The notes: a model not told the origin generated them from the sequence alone. A stretch of 64,000 bases of DNA from Rothia sp035916755 (GCF_035916755.1 NZ_JAYWIX010000007.1:62001-126000), one strand, 5' to 3'; counted from the stretch's first letter, positions 18,026 through 26,448 are shown. Made by a program: numbers and translations.

Positions 18026-18417
18026 TCAGCTTACCCAGATACCTCTAGTAGAAGACCAATTAATAGTCTTGCCCGAAGAGAACCTCACCTCGTAAACCCC
18101 ATTACCAGCATGCACCTCATCGGACACAGGGTAGCCATACACCGAAGTGAAACCAGTATTCCGCCAATGAGCGTAAATAGCGCCGCGCCCATTGACCAGG
18201 TTCACTCCGGTATTAGGTGCCTAGAAAAACCGAGTGACATTGGTGCCTAGTACGAATGTCTGGCGGGCCCCGTTCGCTACAGCCGTCTCATCCTCACTGG
18301 GGAATCCGTAGGTGCCGGTGCCGCCCTCGCGGGTGAACTTGCCACCGATAGCCCCGTTCTCCCAGATTGTATGAGTCCGATGATGAGTAGAGTAGGAGTC
18401 CAGTAGAAAGCCGTGTA
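18026..18417 (-). pseudogene. LGFP-repeat protein remnant with in-frame stop
   Basis: Minus-strand frame ending at TGA 18026-18028. It reads IWENGAIGGKFTREGGTGTY then GFPSEDE (one LGFP repeat), a TAG at 18221-18223, then NGRGAIYAHWRNTGFTSVYG then YPVSDE (a second repeat) and ends WSSTRGIWVS. LGFP repeats bind cell-wall polymers in actinobacterial surface esterases and amidases. The front end runs into the duplicated tRNA fragment, so the catalytic part was lost at the island edge. Truncation plus a nonsense codon make it a pseudogene. Confidence 0.7.
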
Positions 18418-18418
18418 G

Positions 18419-18455
18419 CCGGAGGCCACAGGTTCAAATCCTGCCCCCGCAACCA
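18419..18455 (+). repeat. right direct repeat (attR-like), tRNA-fMet 3' fragment
   Basis: 37-nt copy of the tRNA-fMet 3' end, 36/37 identical to 16004-16040. Upstream sequence does not continue the tRNA, so this is not a tRNA gene. Confidence 0.8.
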
Positions 18456-18459
18456 CGAT

Positions 18460-18490
18460 AAGAAACCCACTCGAAAGAGTGGGTTTCTTC
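18460..18490 (+). terminator. hairpin after right repeat
   Basis: 13-bp perfect stem AAGAAACCCACTC / GAGTGGGTTTCTT closed by a GAAA tetraloop, followed by CGTTTAAG. Its place a few bases after the tRNA fragment suggests it was the tRNA terminator before the island arrived. Confidence 0.75.
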
Positions 18491-18633
18491 GTTTAAGCTA
18501 CTCAGCAAGAGAATCTTTCCCGTAGATGCTTACGAGCGGTAAGCAGGGCGTCAGCGCTCATCTGATGTATGCCCTACACTAGTGAAGTGCTCTTCGCACG
18601 CACTCGCACTCAACTTTCTTATAGGGAAACTCA

Positions 18634-20013
18634 TTGGCTAAATACACGCCGCGCCACGTCGCGCCCAAAAACGTCGGCAAGCGCCGGGCAACCGCCCTCT
18701 CACTCACCGCCCTGCTAGCTTTTAGCATGGCCCCGGCCAACGCAGCCGAAACCACGCCCCTGACTGAAAACAGCCAGGCCGTGCAAGAAGCAGAAGCGCT
18801 CATCCAAGAAGCCCTCACCAGCGAGGGTAGCAGCCCCGCCGCTATCTACAACCATGTCCCCGAAACGCTAGTTAGCGAAAATTTCTATGCCGCCCCGGCC
18901 CAGCTGCCCACCGCTAACGGTGCCCTCATCAAGAAGGAAAACTTCACCTTCAAGGTCGACGCCAACAACGTCATCGCCCACCCTGTAGCCCAGGCCCAGC
19001 GGATTATGTACAAGTCCACCGACCACCTGGGGAACCCCGTGGCGGTCACCGGCACCGCACTCACCACAAAGGTTGCCTGGAACGGTCCTGGCGAGCGTCC
19101 TATCATCGCTATGGCCCCCGGTACCCAGGGCATTGGCGACTCCTGTGCCCCCTCTAACCAGTTCGCAGCGGGAACCGAATACGAGAGCCTCGTTATCACC
19201 TCCCTGCTCAGTGCCGGTTATAACGTGGTTATTACCGACTATATCGGCCTGGGCACCGCTGGCACTCACAGCTACCTCAACCGAGTAGACCAGGGCAATG
19301 CGGTGCTGGACGCCGCCCGCGCAGCTACCGCCGCTGACCTCGGCCTGGGTAGCCCTACCTCACCCATCGGCCTCTGGGGCTACTCCCAGGGCGGCGGCGC
19401 GGTAGCGTCCGCCGGTGAACTCCAGGCCAGCTACGCCCCCGAGCTCAACCTCAAGGGCATCTACGCGGGTGCCGTTCCGGCTAACCTGCAGTCTGTAGTC
19501 AGCTTCATCGATGGCGGTCTTTACACCGGTTTTTCCCTGATGGGCGTAGTGGGCCTGGCCGATAGCTATGGCATCGACCTGAGCCACAAGCTCTCAGCTG
19601 AAGGCCAGGCAGCCCTCGACACTATTCGGGACCAGTGCACTCTCGCTGCTGTGGGTACCTTCGGTTTTAAGAACACCCGCACCCTCACCGCCAGTGGCCA
19701 GACCCTGGCCCATGAAATGACCGCCGATCCCCAGGTCTCACAAATCATGGCTCAGAATAACCTGGGCCAGCAGGGGCGCCACCCTGAGGTTCCGATTCTG
19801 ATTGCGTCGTCCTGGGCCGATGACGTAATTCCCTACCGGACCAACCGCCAGCTGGCAGCAGACTACTGCCAGCAGGGCTCCCGTGTCACCTTCTACACGC
19901 TGGCCGGTGCGACCCACGTGGCAGGTATCTTTGAGGGTATTCCCCGCGGCCTAATCTTCCTAGACCGCCAGTTTAAGGGGCTCTCCAGCATCAACTCTTG
20001 CTGGCAGTTCTAG
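18634..20013 (+). CDS. secreted LIP-family lipase/esterase
   Basis: 459-residue secreted alpha/beta hydrolase of the secretory lipase (LIP) family, which breaks down triacylglycerols and esters outside the cell. TTG start at 18634 is preceded by AGGGA; the signal peptide (about 17-37, RRATALSLTALLAFSMAPAN) ends at NAAE. Catalytic residues: S251 in GYSQGGG, an Asp at 396/397 in SWADDVIPY and H428 in AGATHVAG. Cys171 and Cys335 may form a disulfide. It stands just outside the island on its right, with its own -10-like TACACT near 18573. No chaperone or regulator is adjacent. Confidence 0.85.
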   Translation: MAKYTPRHVAPKNVGKRRATALSLTALLAFSMAPANAAETTPLTENSQAVQEAEALIQEALTSEGSSPAAIYNHVPETLVSENFYAAPAQLPTANGALIKKENFTFKVDANNVIAHPVAQAQRIMYKSTDHLGNPVAVTGTALTTKVAWNGPGERPIIAMAPGTQGIGDSCAPSNQFAAGTEYESLVITSLLSAGYNVVITDYIGLGTAGTHSYLNRVDQGNAVLDAARAATAADLGLGSPTSPIGLWGYSQGGGAVASAGELQASYAPELNLKGIYAGAVPANLQSVVSFIDGGLYTGFSLMGVVGLADSYGIDLSHKLSAEGQAALDTIRDQCTLAAVGTFGFKNTRTLTASGQTLAHEMTADPQVSQIMAQNNLGQQGRHPEVPILIASSWADDVIPYRTNRQLAADYCQQGSRVTFYTLAGATHVAGIFEGIPRGLIFLDRQFKGLSSINSCWQF

Positions 20014-20046
20014 ACAACTCAGTTAACAGAAAATCTTCATACACGA

Positions 20047-20082
20047 CTAGGCCCGGGTCACCTTGCGGTGGCCCGGGCCTAG
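20047..20082. terminator. 16-bp hairpin after lipase gene
   Basis: Perfect (one G-T) 16-bp stem CTAGGCCCGGGTCACC / GGTGGCCCGGGCCTAG with a TTGC loop. T-tract is poor (AATTGG), so termination strength is uncertain. Confidence 0.65.
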
Positions 20083-20138
20083 AATTGGAGTGTGTGTGAA
20101 TACGGATGTGTTTTTATGTGGTTTAAGATGGGAAAACT

Positions 20139-20174
20139 TAAGGCCGGCTGCACCTGTCGGTGCGGCCGGCCTTT
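20139..20174 (-). terminator. terminator of the PH-domain gene
   Basis: 14-15 bp stem AAGGCCGGCTGCACC / GGTGCGGCCGGCCTT with a TGTC loop. On the minus strand it is followed by TAAGTTTTCCC, fitting the gene ending at 20192. Confidence 0.75.
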
Positions 20175-20191
20175 AGGTTGAGGGCTAAGTC

Positions 20192-20614
20192 TTATGCTGC
20201 CTGGGCCCAGTGGCCTGCAAGGTCTGCTGCCAGCAGGGTTCGCAGGGTGCCGGTGTAGTCGGCAGGGATTCGGCTAAAGCGGTAGCCATCGATGGTAAGA
20301 GTATTGCCCAGGAAGGGGAGGTGGGTCAGCTTGGCCTGGTCGAGTGCGTGCAGGTCAAGAGATAGGGTGTTGCCTGCCTGGAAGGAGTTTTTGAGAATCA
20401 GGATGCGCTCGTTGGTGATGACCAGTAGGGAGTCGCCAAAGCTGCCAAACTTGCCGGTGGCTACATCAACAACGGTCTCTCCGCGCACCATGGAATCTGC
20501 CATGTGCAGAGCCTTGTGAAACTTCTTGAGCCCACCGTGGGAAGAGTGGCGCTTGACGGCAGAACCTAGCGAAGCGCTGGTGTAGGTGTCGGTTGCCCAG
20601 TTTGCAAAAATCAT
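20192..20614 (-). CDS. bacterial PH-domain (YokE-like) protein
   Basis: 140-residue cytosolic protein. Start chosen at ATG 20614, which has AGGAAGAG 7 nt upstream; the open frame extends to 20671 without such a site. Residues about 40-125 resemble bacterial PH domains: MVRGETVVDVATGKFGSFGD, SLLVITNERILIL, then a basic-aromatic YRFSRIPADYTGTL. Such domains often measure or bind membrane or protein surfaces; no specific role is known here. Monocistronic, divergent from uridine kinase across a 330-bp region rich in repeated short motifs. Confidence 0.65.
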   Translation of the reverse strand: MIFANWATDTYTSASLGSAVKRHSSHGGLKKFHKALHMADSMVRGETVVDVATGKFGSFGDSLLVITNERILILKNSFQAGNTLSLDLHALDQAKLTHLPFLGNTLTIDGYRFSRIPADYTGTLRTLLAADLAGHWAQAA

Positions 20615-20944
20615 GGTGCTCTTCCTCAAGTGGTTGGTGGGGTGGCGTACGAGCTGTACCCAACTATACACATATTTTGTCCCCCAAAGGGCAGGTTGTG
20701 GAGAAAAATTTGTCCCCCGCTTGTCGTATCTCCTAAGTTGACCCCTGTTTGAGCTGGTAGGCTCTATATCTGGGAAAAAGCTGGGTGTTCAAGTTTGGGA
20801 AAAATTTACCTGTGAAACATATAGGTAGGGGCTGGGGACAAACTGTGCCAGGATTTTGGGGGACAAAGCCGGGTGGGTGCCGTCCCCCGGGGAACATGCC
20901 ACAATAGATAGCAGTAATACTTTGACCTATAGGGCTGCACGCAC
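20615..20944. promoter_or_regulatory. divergent intergenic region with four TTTGTCCCC sites
   Basis: No gene seen. The motif TTTGTCCCCC occurs on the plus strand at 20676-20685 and 20709-20718, and its complement at 20834-20842 (four G) and 20858-20867. So two sites face each divergent gene in mirror order. A further GTCCCCC lies near 20884, and TGGGAAAAA occurs twice between the pairs (near 20771 and 20798). CACAATAGATAG near 20899 is a possible -10 for udk. Site function is not known; the symmetry suggests a shared regulator. Confidence 0.45.
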
Positions 20945-21565
20945 ATGAAACCCCTGATTATCGGTATCGCCGGTGGCACCGGCTCCGGCAAGACCACCCT
21001 GACCAACTCCCTGCTTGAAAAGTTTGATGGCCAGGTGGGCGTGATTTATCACGACAACTATTACAAGCGCAATGACCACCTCACCTACGAACAGCGCTGC
21101 CTGCTGAACTACGATGCGCCCGAAGCCTTCGACAATGATCTTCTAGTGACCCACCTTAAAGCCCTCATCGCGGGGCAGACCATCGAGACACCTGTTTACG
21201 ATTTCGCGGATCACAACCGGTCAGATGAGACTCTGATCGTTGAACCCCAGCCCATCATCATCCTTGAGGGCATCCTGATTTTTGCTGAGCCTGAAATTCG
21301 CGACCTGTGCGATATCAAGCTCTTTGTAGATACCGACGCCGATGTGCGCATCCTGCGCCGCTTGCGCCGCGACGTCATCGAACGGGGCCGTACTATTGAG
21401 TCTGTTGAGGCCCAGTACCTTACCACCGTCAAGCCCATGCATGAGCTGCATGTGGAGCCCTCAAAGCGCCACGTAGACATGATTATCCCCGAGGGGGTCA
21501 ACGTGGTTGCTCTCGATATGCTGTTCCACCGTATTACCGGCCAGATCGGCACCCAGGCAGGTTAG
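20945..21565 (+). CDS. udk: uridine kinase
   Basis: 206-residue pyrimidine salvage enzyme that phosphorylates uridine and cytidine to UMP and CMP with ATP or GTP. P-loop GGTGSGKTT at residues 9-17, then the family blocks HDNYYKR, YDAPEAFDNDLL, PVYDFADHNRS, IIILEGILIF and the lid RRLRRDVIERGRT. Length and full motif set are those of a functional enzyme. Convergent with pspA through a shared 19-bp hairpin terminator. Confidence 0.95.
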   Translation: MKPLIIGIAGGTGSGKTTLTNSLLEKFDGQVGVIYHDNYYKRNDHLTYEQRCLLNYDAPEAFDNDLLVTHLKALIAGQTIETPVYDFADHNRSDETLIVEPQPIIILEGILIFAEPEIRDLCDIKLFVDTDADVRILRRLRRDVIERGRTIESVEAQYLTTVKPMHELHVEPSKRHVDMIIPEGVNVVALDMLFHRITGQIGTQAG

Positions 21566-21622
21566 CCCTAGCCGTAGGCGGGAGCAAACCGTCGAAAGGG
21601 GCGTCCTTGCACTCCTAGATAC

Positions 21623-21663
21623 AGATGTGGGGCCCACCTCCCAAGGAGGTGGGCCCCACATCT
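21623..21663. terminator. bidirectional terminator between udk and pspA
   Basis: Perfect 19-bp stem (21623-21641 with 21645-21663; arm begins AGATGTGGGGCCCAC) around a 3-nt loop, serving the two convergent genes. Confidence 0.85.
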
Positions 21664-21683
21664 GCTTAACCCTTGTAGCTGTT

Positions 21684-22400
21684 TTACTGCTTGCCGGCCT
21701 TGAGGGCTGCTAGGCGGGCTTCGAGTTCTGACTGGCGACCGAGTTCTTCAAGGTCGTTAAACTGGGCATCGAGGGAGGAGGCCGCGAGCTCCTGCTGGCC
21801 GCGTACGCGGGCTTCTTCGCGGCGCACCTTGTCTTCGAAGCGGGAGATTTCGCTGGTGGGGTCCATGACGTCAAAGGCCTTGAGGGCGTCGTTGACCTGG
21901 GACTGGGCCGCGGCTGACTTCTGGCGGGCTACGAGTTCATCGCGCTTGCGCTTGATTTCGTTCAGCTTCTCCTTCATCTGGGTCAGACCGGTCTTGAGCT
22001 GCTCAACCACGGCGGTCTGAGACTCAATCTGGGGCTTGATGGCGGAGGCTTCGTTCTCTGCCTGCATCTGGCGGCCCAGAGCGATCTTGGCCAGGTTATC
22101 GAACTTGTCGGCGTTAGCGGTGTCGCCGGTGGCGCGGAACTCGTCGGCCTTATTTGAAGCCGCCAGGGCCTTGGCGCCCCATTCGCCTGCTTCGCGCAGG
22201 TCTTCGGCGTGGTCTTCTTCGAGCATGCGCAGGTTGCCGATGGTCTGGGCGACAGCCTGTTCTGCTTCGGCGATGTTGTTGGTGTAGTCGCGCACCATCT
22301 GATCGAGCATCTTCTGGGGGTCTTCAGCGGCGTCAATCAGGGCGTTGATGTTGGCCTTGGTGAGCTGGGCGATGCGGCTGAAAATGGTCTGCTTAGCCAT
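21684..22400 (-). CDS. pspA: PspA/IM30 family membrane-stress protein
   Basis: 238-residue coiled-coil protein of the PspA/Vipp1 (ESCRT-III-like) family, which assembles on damaged membranes. N-terminal amphipathic helix FSRIAQLTKANINALIDAAEDPQKMLDQMVRDY is typical, followed by long heptad helices with many Gln, Glu and Lys and no membrane segment. It lies 190 bp downstream of the TPM-domain gene on the same strand; this pair often occurs together in actinobacteria, suggesting a joint envelope-stress function. RBS GAAAGGTAC lies upstream of ATG 22400. Confidence 0.9.
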   Translation of the reverse strand: MAKQTIFSRIAQLTKANINALIDAAEDPQKMLDQMVRDYTNNIAEAEQAVAQTIGNLRMLEEDHAEDLREAGEWGAKALAASNKADEFRATGDTANADKFDNLAKIALGRQMQAENEASAIKPQIESQTAVVEQLKTGLTQMKEKLNEIKRKRDELVARQKSAAAQSQVNDALKAFDVMDPTSEISRFEDKVRREEARVRGQQELAASSLDAQFNDLEELGRQSELEARLAALKAGKQ

Positions 22401-22590
22401 GAGAGTACCTTTCGGTGGGTGGGGAAAGCATGAGCGGGCTTGCTGTGCCTTCTTTTATTCTGTCAAGGCTTGGGGCAGATGGTGGTCTGCCACACCTTGT
22501 GGTTACTACGTTGTCAGCGAAAACTAAGCCTGTGCACAGGCACTGGGCCGTGTGTGAGCAAGAGGAGAGAGCCGGACGGACGCCGGTGGG

Positions 22591-24612
22591 CTAGAAGTTG
22601 CCCCCGGCACCTCCACCGTCGCCCCAGCTGCCTCCACCGCCGAAGCCTCCACCAAAGGTGCCACCGCCCATACCGCCGCCAAAGCCGCCTGAGCCAAATC
22701 CACCTGACCCGAAGCCGCCTCCGGAGCTGTGGTTGCTGCCCCCGAGTAGGGTACCGAGCAGGATACCGCCCAACATGGCTGAATTATAGTTGCCGCCGCC
22801 GGAGTAGCCGTTGCGCTGGTTGAAACGGTCCACATCGGAGCGGGCGATGCGCTGGGCCTCACCTGCGAGGCGGATAGCGTCATTGGCATGGGCCAGGGCA
22901 GCGATGGGGGCGCTGTGCTGGAGCTGCTGGGCCTCACCGAGGTGGCGTTCTGCCTCGCGAAGGCGGGTGCGGGCTTCTGCCTTTACGCCGCCTCGTCGTG
23001 CCCAGACGTATTCGCTGGCTGACGACACCTGGGCCTGGGCAGACACCAGGGTGTGGCCCAGGGTTTCACGGGCGCTGCGCTCTTGTTCATGGGTTTGGCG
23101 CACCGCATCGAGGGCGGTATCTAGGTCTGACCGTACTTCGTGGATCCGCTGGTTGAGCAGGTAGGGGTCAATCAGCCCGGCGGAGCGTTCGGCTCGAATC
23201 TGGCCGAGTACGGCCTGAACCCCGGCGGCAGCACCGGAGAGCTGGCTGCTACTGCCTGCTCCGCTGCGGGCTAGCTCCTGGGCCTGGGCAACGTCGCGGT
23301 CAGCCAAAATCAGGGCGTTATCGAGTGAGGCTGCCATCTTGCCCAGGTCGGTTTCAGCGTGGTGAATCGACTCTAGTAGGCCCCTAGTCTGGCCCAGAGC
23401 TTCTTCACCGGCACGCAGGGCAAGAATAGCCTGGCTTCGCTGGGTGCCCAGCAAGTCTTCTGCCTCCTTGGCCTCTTGCCGGGCAAATTCTATGCGGGCC
23501 TGGGCTTCGCTGATATTATCTGCCACCGCTCCGAAAGCGCTGGGTGAGTAGAGAGTGCCGAGGCGATCGAGGGCTGCCTGGGCGGCGGGAAAGAGCGGGG
23601 TGGCTGAGGCTATGCCCTTGTTGAGGGATTCAAGAGCCTGGGGCGCGGTTTCTTCGAGCTTGCGCAGATTGGTGAAGTTGGCAACCTGCTCGTTGAGGGC
23701 CTTCTGGGCGTCCTCGGTGCGGGCAATAATCTCGTTCAGCCAGGCCCGCTGGTCAGCTTCGGTATCGGGGATTTCATCATCTAGCTGTTTTTGCAGCTGG
23801 AATGAACGCTGCATGTGGTTCTTAGCCGCTTCGATGGCAGCCAGGAAGGGTTTGATCTCGTCATCGCCGTACTGCAGGCGGGCGAACTCAACCTCCTGCT
23901 GGGAGTGGGCGATGGCGTCATCGGTAGCGACCAGCTGGGCACCTGCCCGGGTACGGAGCTCTTCGATGGAGGGCAGGGGCTGGGATGAGGTGGGGTGCCC
24001 GCTGCGGCTGCCACCGGTGTTTTTGCGCGCGGACGCCCGTGAGCGGCTAAAAGCCCAGGCCCCGCCGCCAGCGACGGCGGCTACACCCAGTAGGGTAGCT
24101 CCACCAACTAGGGCACCAGAGGCACCAGAAGTAACAGATGCTGAGCCCAGCTCGGATTCGATACCGGTGACCGCAGCCAGCGCAGCGGCCGCATAGTCGG
24201 AGTTCGCTAGCTCAGGGTAGATGTAATTCTGATAAATCTTCTCCTGCTGGCTGGTAGAAAGAACCGAGGTGGAGCCGGCCATAAAGTAGGCCTGGCGGGC
24301 TTCGGTAGCGATGATCAGTACCACGTCGTTGGTGCCCATATTATTGAGGGTGGCAAAGTTACTGGTCCACTCCGAAGAGGAGCTGGGGCTCTCAAACTCA
24401 TCAATAGTTACAACAAACAGATTGACCTGTTCGTCACTGGCAAGCTGGCTGATGGCGTCCTCTAACGAACCTGTGTCTCCCAGCGAGGAGGTGGTGTCGC
24501 TGACCCGAACCCCGGCGTCCAAATCGTAGGGAGCCGCTGCCAGGGCAGCGGGCGATACTCCCAGCGCCAAAGCAAGGGCAAGCAGGGCAGTGGTGGCAGG
24601 TTTGCGTGACAT
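22591..24612 (-). CDS. secreted/membrane TPM-domain protein with Gly-rich tail
   Basis: 673 residues. Signal peptide (about 1-26, TTALLALALALGVSPAALA), then a TPM domain (about 28-165; VNLFVVTIDEF, NDVVLIIATEARQAYFMAG), a membrane segment near 175-200 (GALVGGATLLGVAAVAGGGAWAF), a long Ala/Glu/Gln-rich helical region (about 225-590) and a Gly/Phe-rich tail with repeats of the type GSGGFGGGMGGG. TPM domains occur in envelope proteins linked to photosystem or membrane repair; the bacterial role is unclear. Upstream neighbour of pspA, same strand. Confidence 0.85.
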   Translation of the reverse strand: MSRKPATTALLALALALGVSPAALAAAPYDLDAGVRVSDTTSSLGDTGSLEDAISQLASDEQVNLFVVTIDEFESPSSSSEWTSNFATLNNMGTNDVVLIIATEARQAYFMAGSTSVLSTSQQEKIYQNYIYPELANSDYAAAALAAVTGIESELGSASVTSGASGALVGGATLLGVAAVAGGGAWAFSRSRASARKNTGGSRSGHPTSSQPLPSIEELRTRAGAQLVATDDAIAHSQQEVEFARLQYGDDEIKPFLAAIEAAKNHMQRSFQLQKQLDDEIPDTEADQRAWLNEIIARTEDAQKALNEQVANFTNLRKLEETAPQALESLNKGIASATPLFPAAQAALDRLGTLYSPSAFGAVADNISEAQARIEFARQEAKEAEDLLGTQRSQAILALRAGEEALGQTRGLLESIHHAETDLGKMAASLDNALILADRDVAQAQELARSGAGSSSQLSGAAAGVQAVLGQIRAERSAGLIDPYLLNQRIHEVRSDLDTALDAVRQTHEQERSARETLGHTLVSAQAQVSSASEYVWARRGGVKAEARTRLREAERHLGEAQQLQHSAPIAALAHANDAIRLAGEAQRIARSDVDRFNQRNGYSGGGNYNSAMLGGILLGTLLGGSNHSSGGGFGSGGFGSGGFGGGMGGGTFGGGFGGGGSWGDGGGAGGNF

Positions 24613-24866
24613 GGGGTCTCTCTTCTAGAGGTCAGCGGTACTTGAGCACTATTGTAGCCCCGCTCACCCCTCTCTTTTGAGGTAGCCGACGGCGTTCACC
24701 CTCAGCTCAGGGCGATGTACTCCTCAGCTCTATGTACAGCAAACACACAGCTTTGCTTCATCTCTAACACAGACCTATAGCGCATAGTGGGAGCTAAGAA
24801 AACACCGCAGGTGCACCTCTTGAATAGGTGCCCACATCAAAAGATCTCGAAAGAAAGCTACTTGAG

Positions 24867-26321
24867 ATGTCACAGAACTCATGGGAACCCACCCCCGATT
24901 CGTCGTCCGCTGATCGCACTGTTCCTATGAACCAGCAGCAGGTAGCGGCCTCCGCCGCGGGTGCCTCCAGCCAGGACGACCCCACTACCGTTTTTGCTGC
25001 CCAGCAGGCTCCTGCCGCCGGGGCCTACACCTACGCAGGCGCTGCCGCCGGTGCCGCTTACACCGGTGACTACGCTGCTCCTGCCGGTCAGCCCGAACAG
25101 AACAAGGGTAAGCACGCAACCCGCACCGTCCTGGCAGCAGCTGCTATCGCTGCCCTGGTCGGTGGCGGTATCGGCGGTGGGGTAGTAGCCGCAACCTCAA
25201 CCGGTGCAGCTTCAAGCATCACAACCACCAGCTCGGGCGCCACCATCGTCAATAACACCGACTCCGTCAACGCTGTTACCGCTGCTGCTGCCAAGGCGAC
25301 CCCCTCCACCGTGACCATCGCAGCGACCTCATCGAACGCGTCTGGCTCCGGCTCCGGTGTTATTCTCGACACCGAAGGACACATCCTCACCAATACCCAC
25401 GTGGTCACTCTCGACGGAGCTACCGCTAATGCCGCCATTGAAGTGCAGCTAGCCGACGGCACCGTCCGCTCCGCCACCGTTGTCGGCACCGACCCCACCA
25501 GCGACCTAGCCGTCATCAAGACTGACAACACCAGTGGGCTCACTCTGACACCTGCCACCCTGGGCGACTCTGATGCCCTCAACGTCGGCGACACCACCGT
25601 AGCCATCGGCGCACCCCTGGGGCTGTCTAACACCGTGACCACCGGTATCGTCTCGAACCTGGTGAGAACCATCGAGGTAGCCTCATCGGCAGCCGATGAG
25701 TCCACCAGCGACTCCGGTAGCAGCAGCACCGACCCCTTTGGTAGCTCACCCTTCCAGTTTGAGATTCCCGGCCAGCAGGGCCAAAGCACCACCTCAAGCT
25801 CCACCATCGCCATCAACGTCATCCAGACCGATGCTGCTGTGAACCCTGGCAACTCCGGCGGTGCCCTCATCAACTCTGACGGCGAGGTCATCGGTATCAA
25901 CGTGGCGATTGCCTCCACTGACTCATCCAGCACTTCCACCAGCGGTAACATCGGTGTTGGCTTCGCTATCCCCATCAACTACGCCAAGCGGGTAGCCCAG
26001 GAAATTATCGATAACGGATCAGCCACCCACGGCCTGCTGGGAGCTACTGTCTCCACCTCACCCGCCAACAACGACGCATCCGAAGCCTTCGGCGACGGTG
26101 CTCTGATTCAGGAGGTCACCAGCGGAGGAGCCGCCGAAGCTGCCGGCCTAAAGTCAGGCGACGTGGTCACCGCCGTTGATGGGCGTAGCATCAGCGAGGC
26201 AACCGAGCTGACCGCTGCCGTCCGCCAGGCAGCAGCCGGTGATGAAGTGACCCTCACTGTTGAGCGCAACGGCTCAACCCAGCAGGTTACCGTGACCCTG
26301 GGGGACGCAGCTAACAGCTAG
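24867..26321 (+). CDS. HtrA/DegP-like serine protease with PDZ domain
   Basis: 484-residue membrane-anchored envelope quality-control protease. I chose ATG 24867 (GAAAGAAAG about 10 nt upstream) over an in-frame GTG at 24828. A Gln/Ala-rich cytoplasmic segment (1-82) precedes a membrane segment (about 86-110, VLAAAAIAALVGGGIGGGVVAA). The trypsin-like domain has H178 in TNTHVV, D213 in PTSDLAVIK and S330 in NPGNSGGAL. A C-terminal PDZ domain (about 390-480, AAGLKSGDVVTAVDGR) follows. A long Ser/Asp loop lies between D213 and S330. Own 5' region of 254 bp. Ends at the palindromic repeat that acts as terminator. Confidence 0.92.
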   Translation: MSQNSWEPTPDSSSADRTVPMNQQQVAASAAGASSQDDPTTVFAAQQAPAAGAYTYAGAAAGAAYTGDYAAPAGQPEQNKGKHATRTVLAAAAIAALVGGGIGGGVVAATSTGAASSITTTSSGATIVNNTDSVNAVTAAAAKATPSTVTIAATSSNASGSGSGVILDTEGHILTNTHVVTLDGATANAAIEVQLADGTVRSATVVGTDPTSDLAVIKTDNTSGLTLTPATLGDSDALNVGDTTVAIGAPLGLSNTVTTGIVSNLVRTIEVASSAADESTSDSGSSSTDPFGSSPFQFEIPGQQGQSTTSSSTIAINVIQTDAAVNPGNSGGALINSDGEVIGINVAIASTDSSSTSTSGNIGVGFAIPINYAKRVAQEIIDNGSATHGLLGATVSTSPANNDASEAFGDGALIQEVTSGGAAEAAGLKSGDVVTAVDGRSISEATELTAAVRQAAAGDEVTLTVERNGSTQQVTVTLGDAANS

Positions 26322-26331
26322 AGATTGATCT

Positions 26332-26448
26332 AAGGCTCTGCAGGCTCACGCTCGCTGTCGACCCTCTTGCCTGGTTCGCTTCGCTCACGAGGCAATTCAC
26401 GCCAGCCCCGAGCCAACAGCTTCGCTGTGAGCCTGCAGAGCCTTTTTG
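26332..26448. terminator. long-loop terminator built on a dispersed repeat
   Basis: 18-bp perfect outer stem AAGGCTCTGCAGGCTCAC / GTGAGCCTGCAGAGCCTT (26332-26349, 26427-26444) followed by TTTTG. The 77-nt interior is most of repeat copy 1, which itself folds (CTGGTTCGCTTCG region). Lies between convergent htrA-like and trmL genes. Confidence 0.75.
26341..26435. repeat. dispersed palindromic repeat, copy 1
   Basis: 95 nt with inverted ends CAGGCTCAC / GTGAGCCTG. Shares with 44170-44271 the left block CAGGCTCACGCTCGCTGTCG and a right block of about 39 nt beginning near GCCAGCCCCGAGCCAACAGC and ending CTTCGCTGTGAGCCTG. REP- or MITE-like non-coding repeat. Confidence 0.8.

Larger units (their letters stand above)
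16041..18455. mobile_element. decayed genomic island at tRNA-fMet
   Basis: 2.4-kb segment bounded by the 37-nt repeats. Its base composition is visibly AT-richer than the core on both sides, and nearly every reading frame in it is broken: a fragment at 16156, a DUF6973-like gene with a stop and a frameshift, a sortase-anchor tail, a RelE/ParE tail and LGFP repeats with an in-frame stop. One small membrane-protein gene looks intact. No integrase remains visible, so the element is an immobile remnant. A hairpin right after the right repeat (18460-18490) may be the original tRNA terminator displaced by the insertion; that is inference. Confidence 0.7.

Noticed and set aside
18419..18455. Second tRNA gene
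   Set aside because: Only the 3' half matches tRNA-fMet; no acceptor 5' strand, D-arm or anticodon loop, so it is an attachment-type fragment.
24811..24831. Small hairpin (GCACCT / AGGTGC) before the htrA-like gene as a riboswitch or thermosensor
   Set aside because: Only six base pairs and no surrounding conserved structure; too weak to support.
25088..25978. 296-codon minus-strand frame opposite the htrA-like gene
   Set aside because: Val/Met/Ser-rich shadow covering the protease domain, no RBS and no family resemblance.
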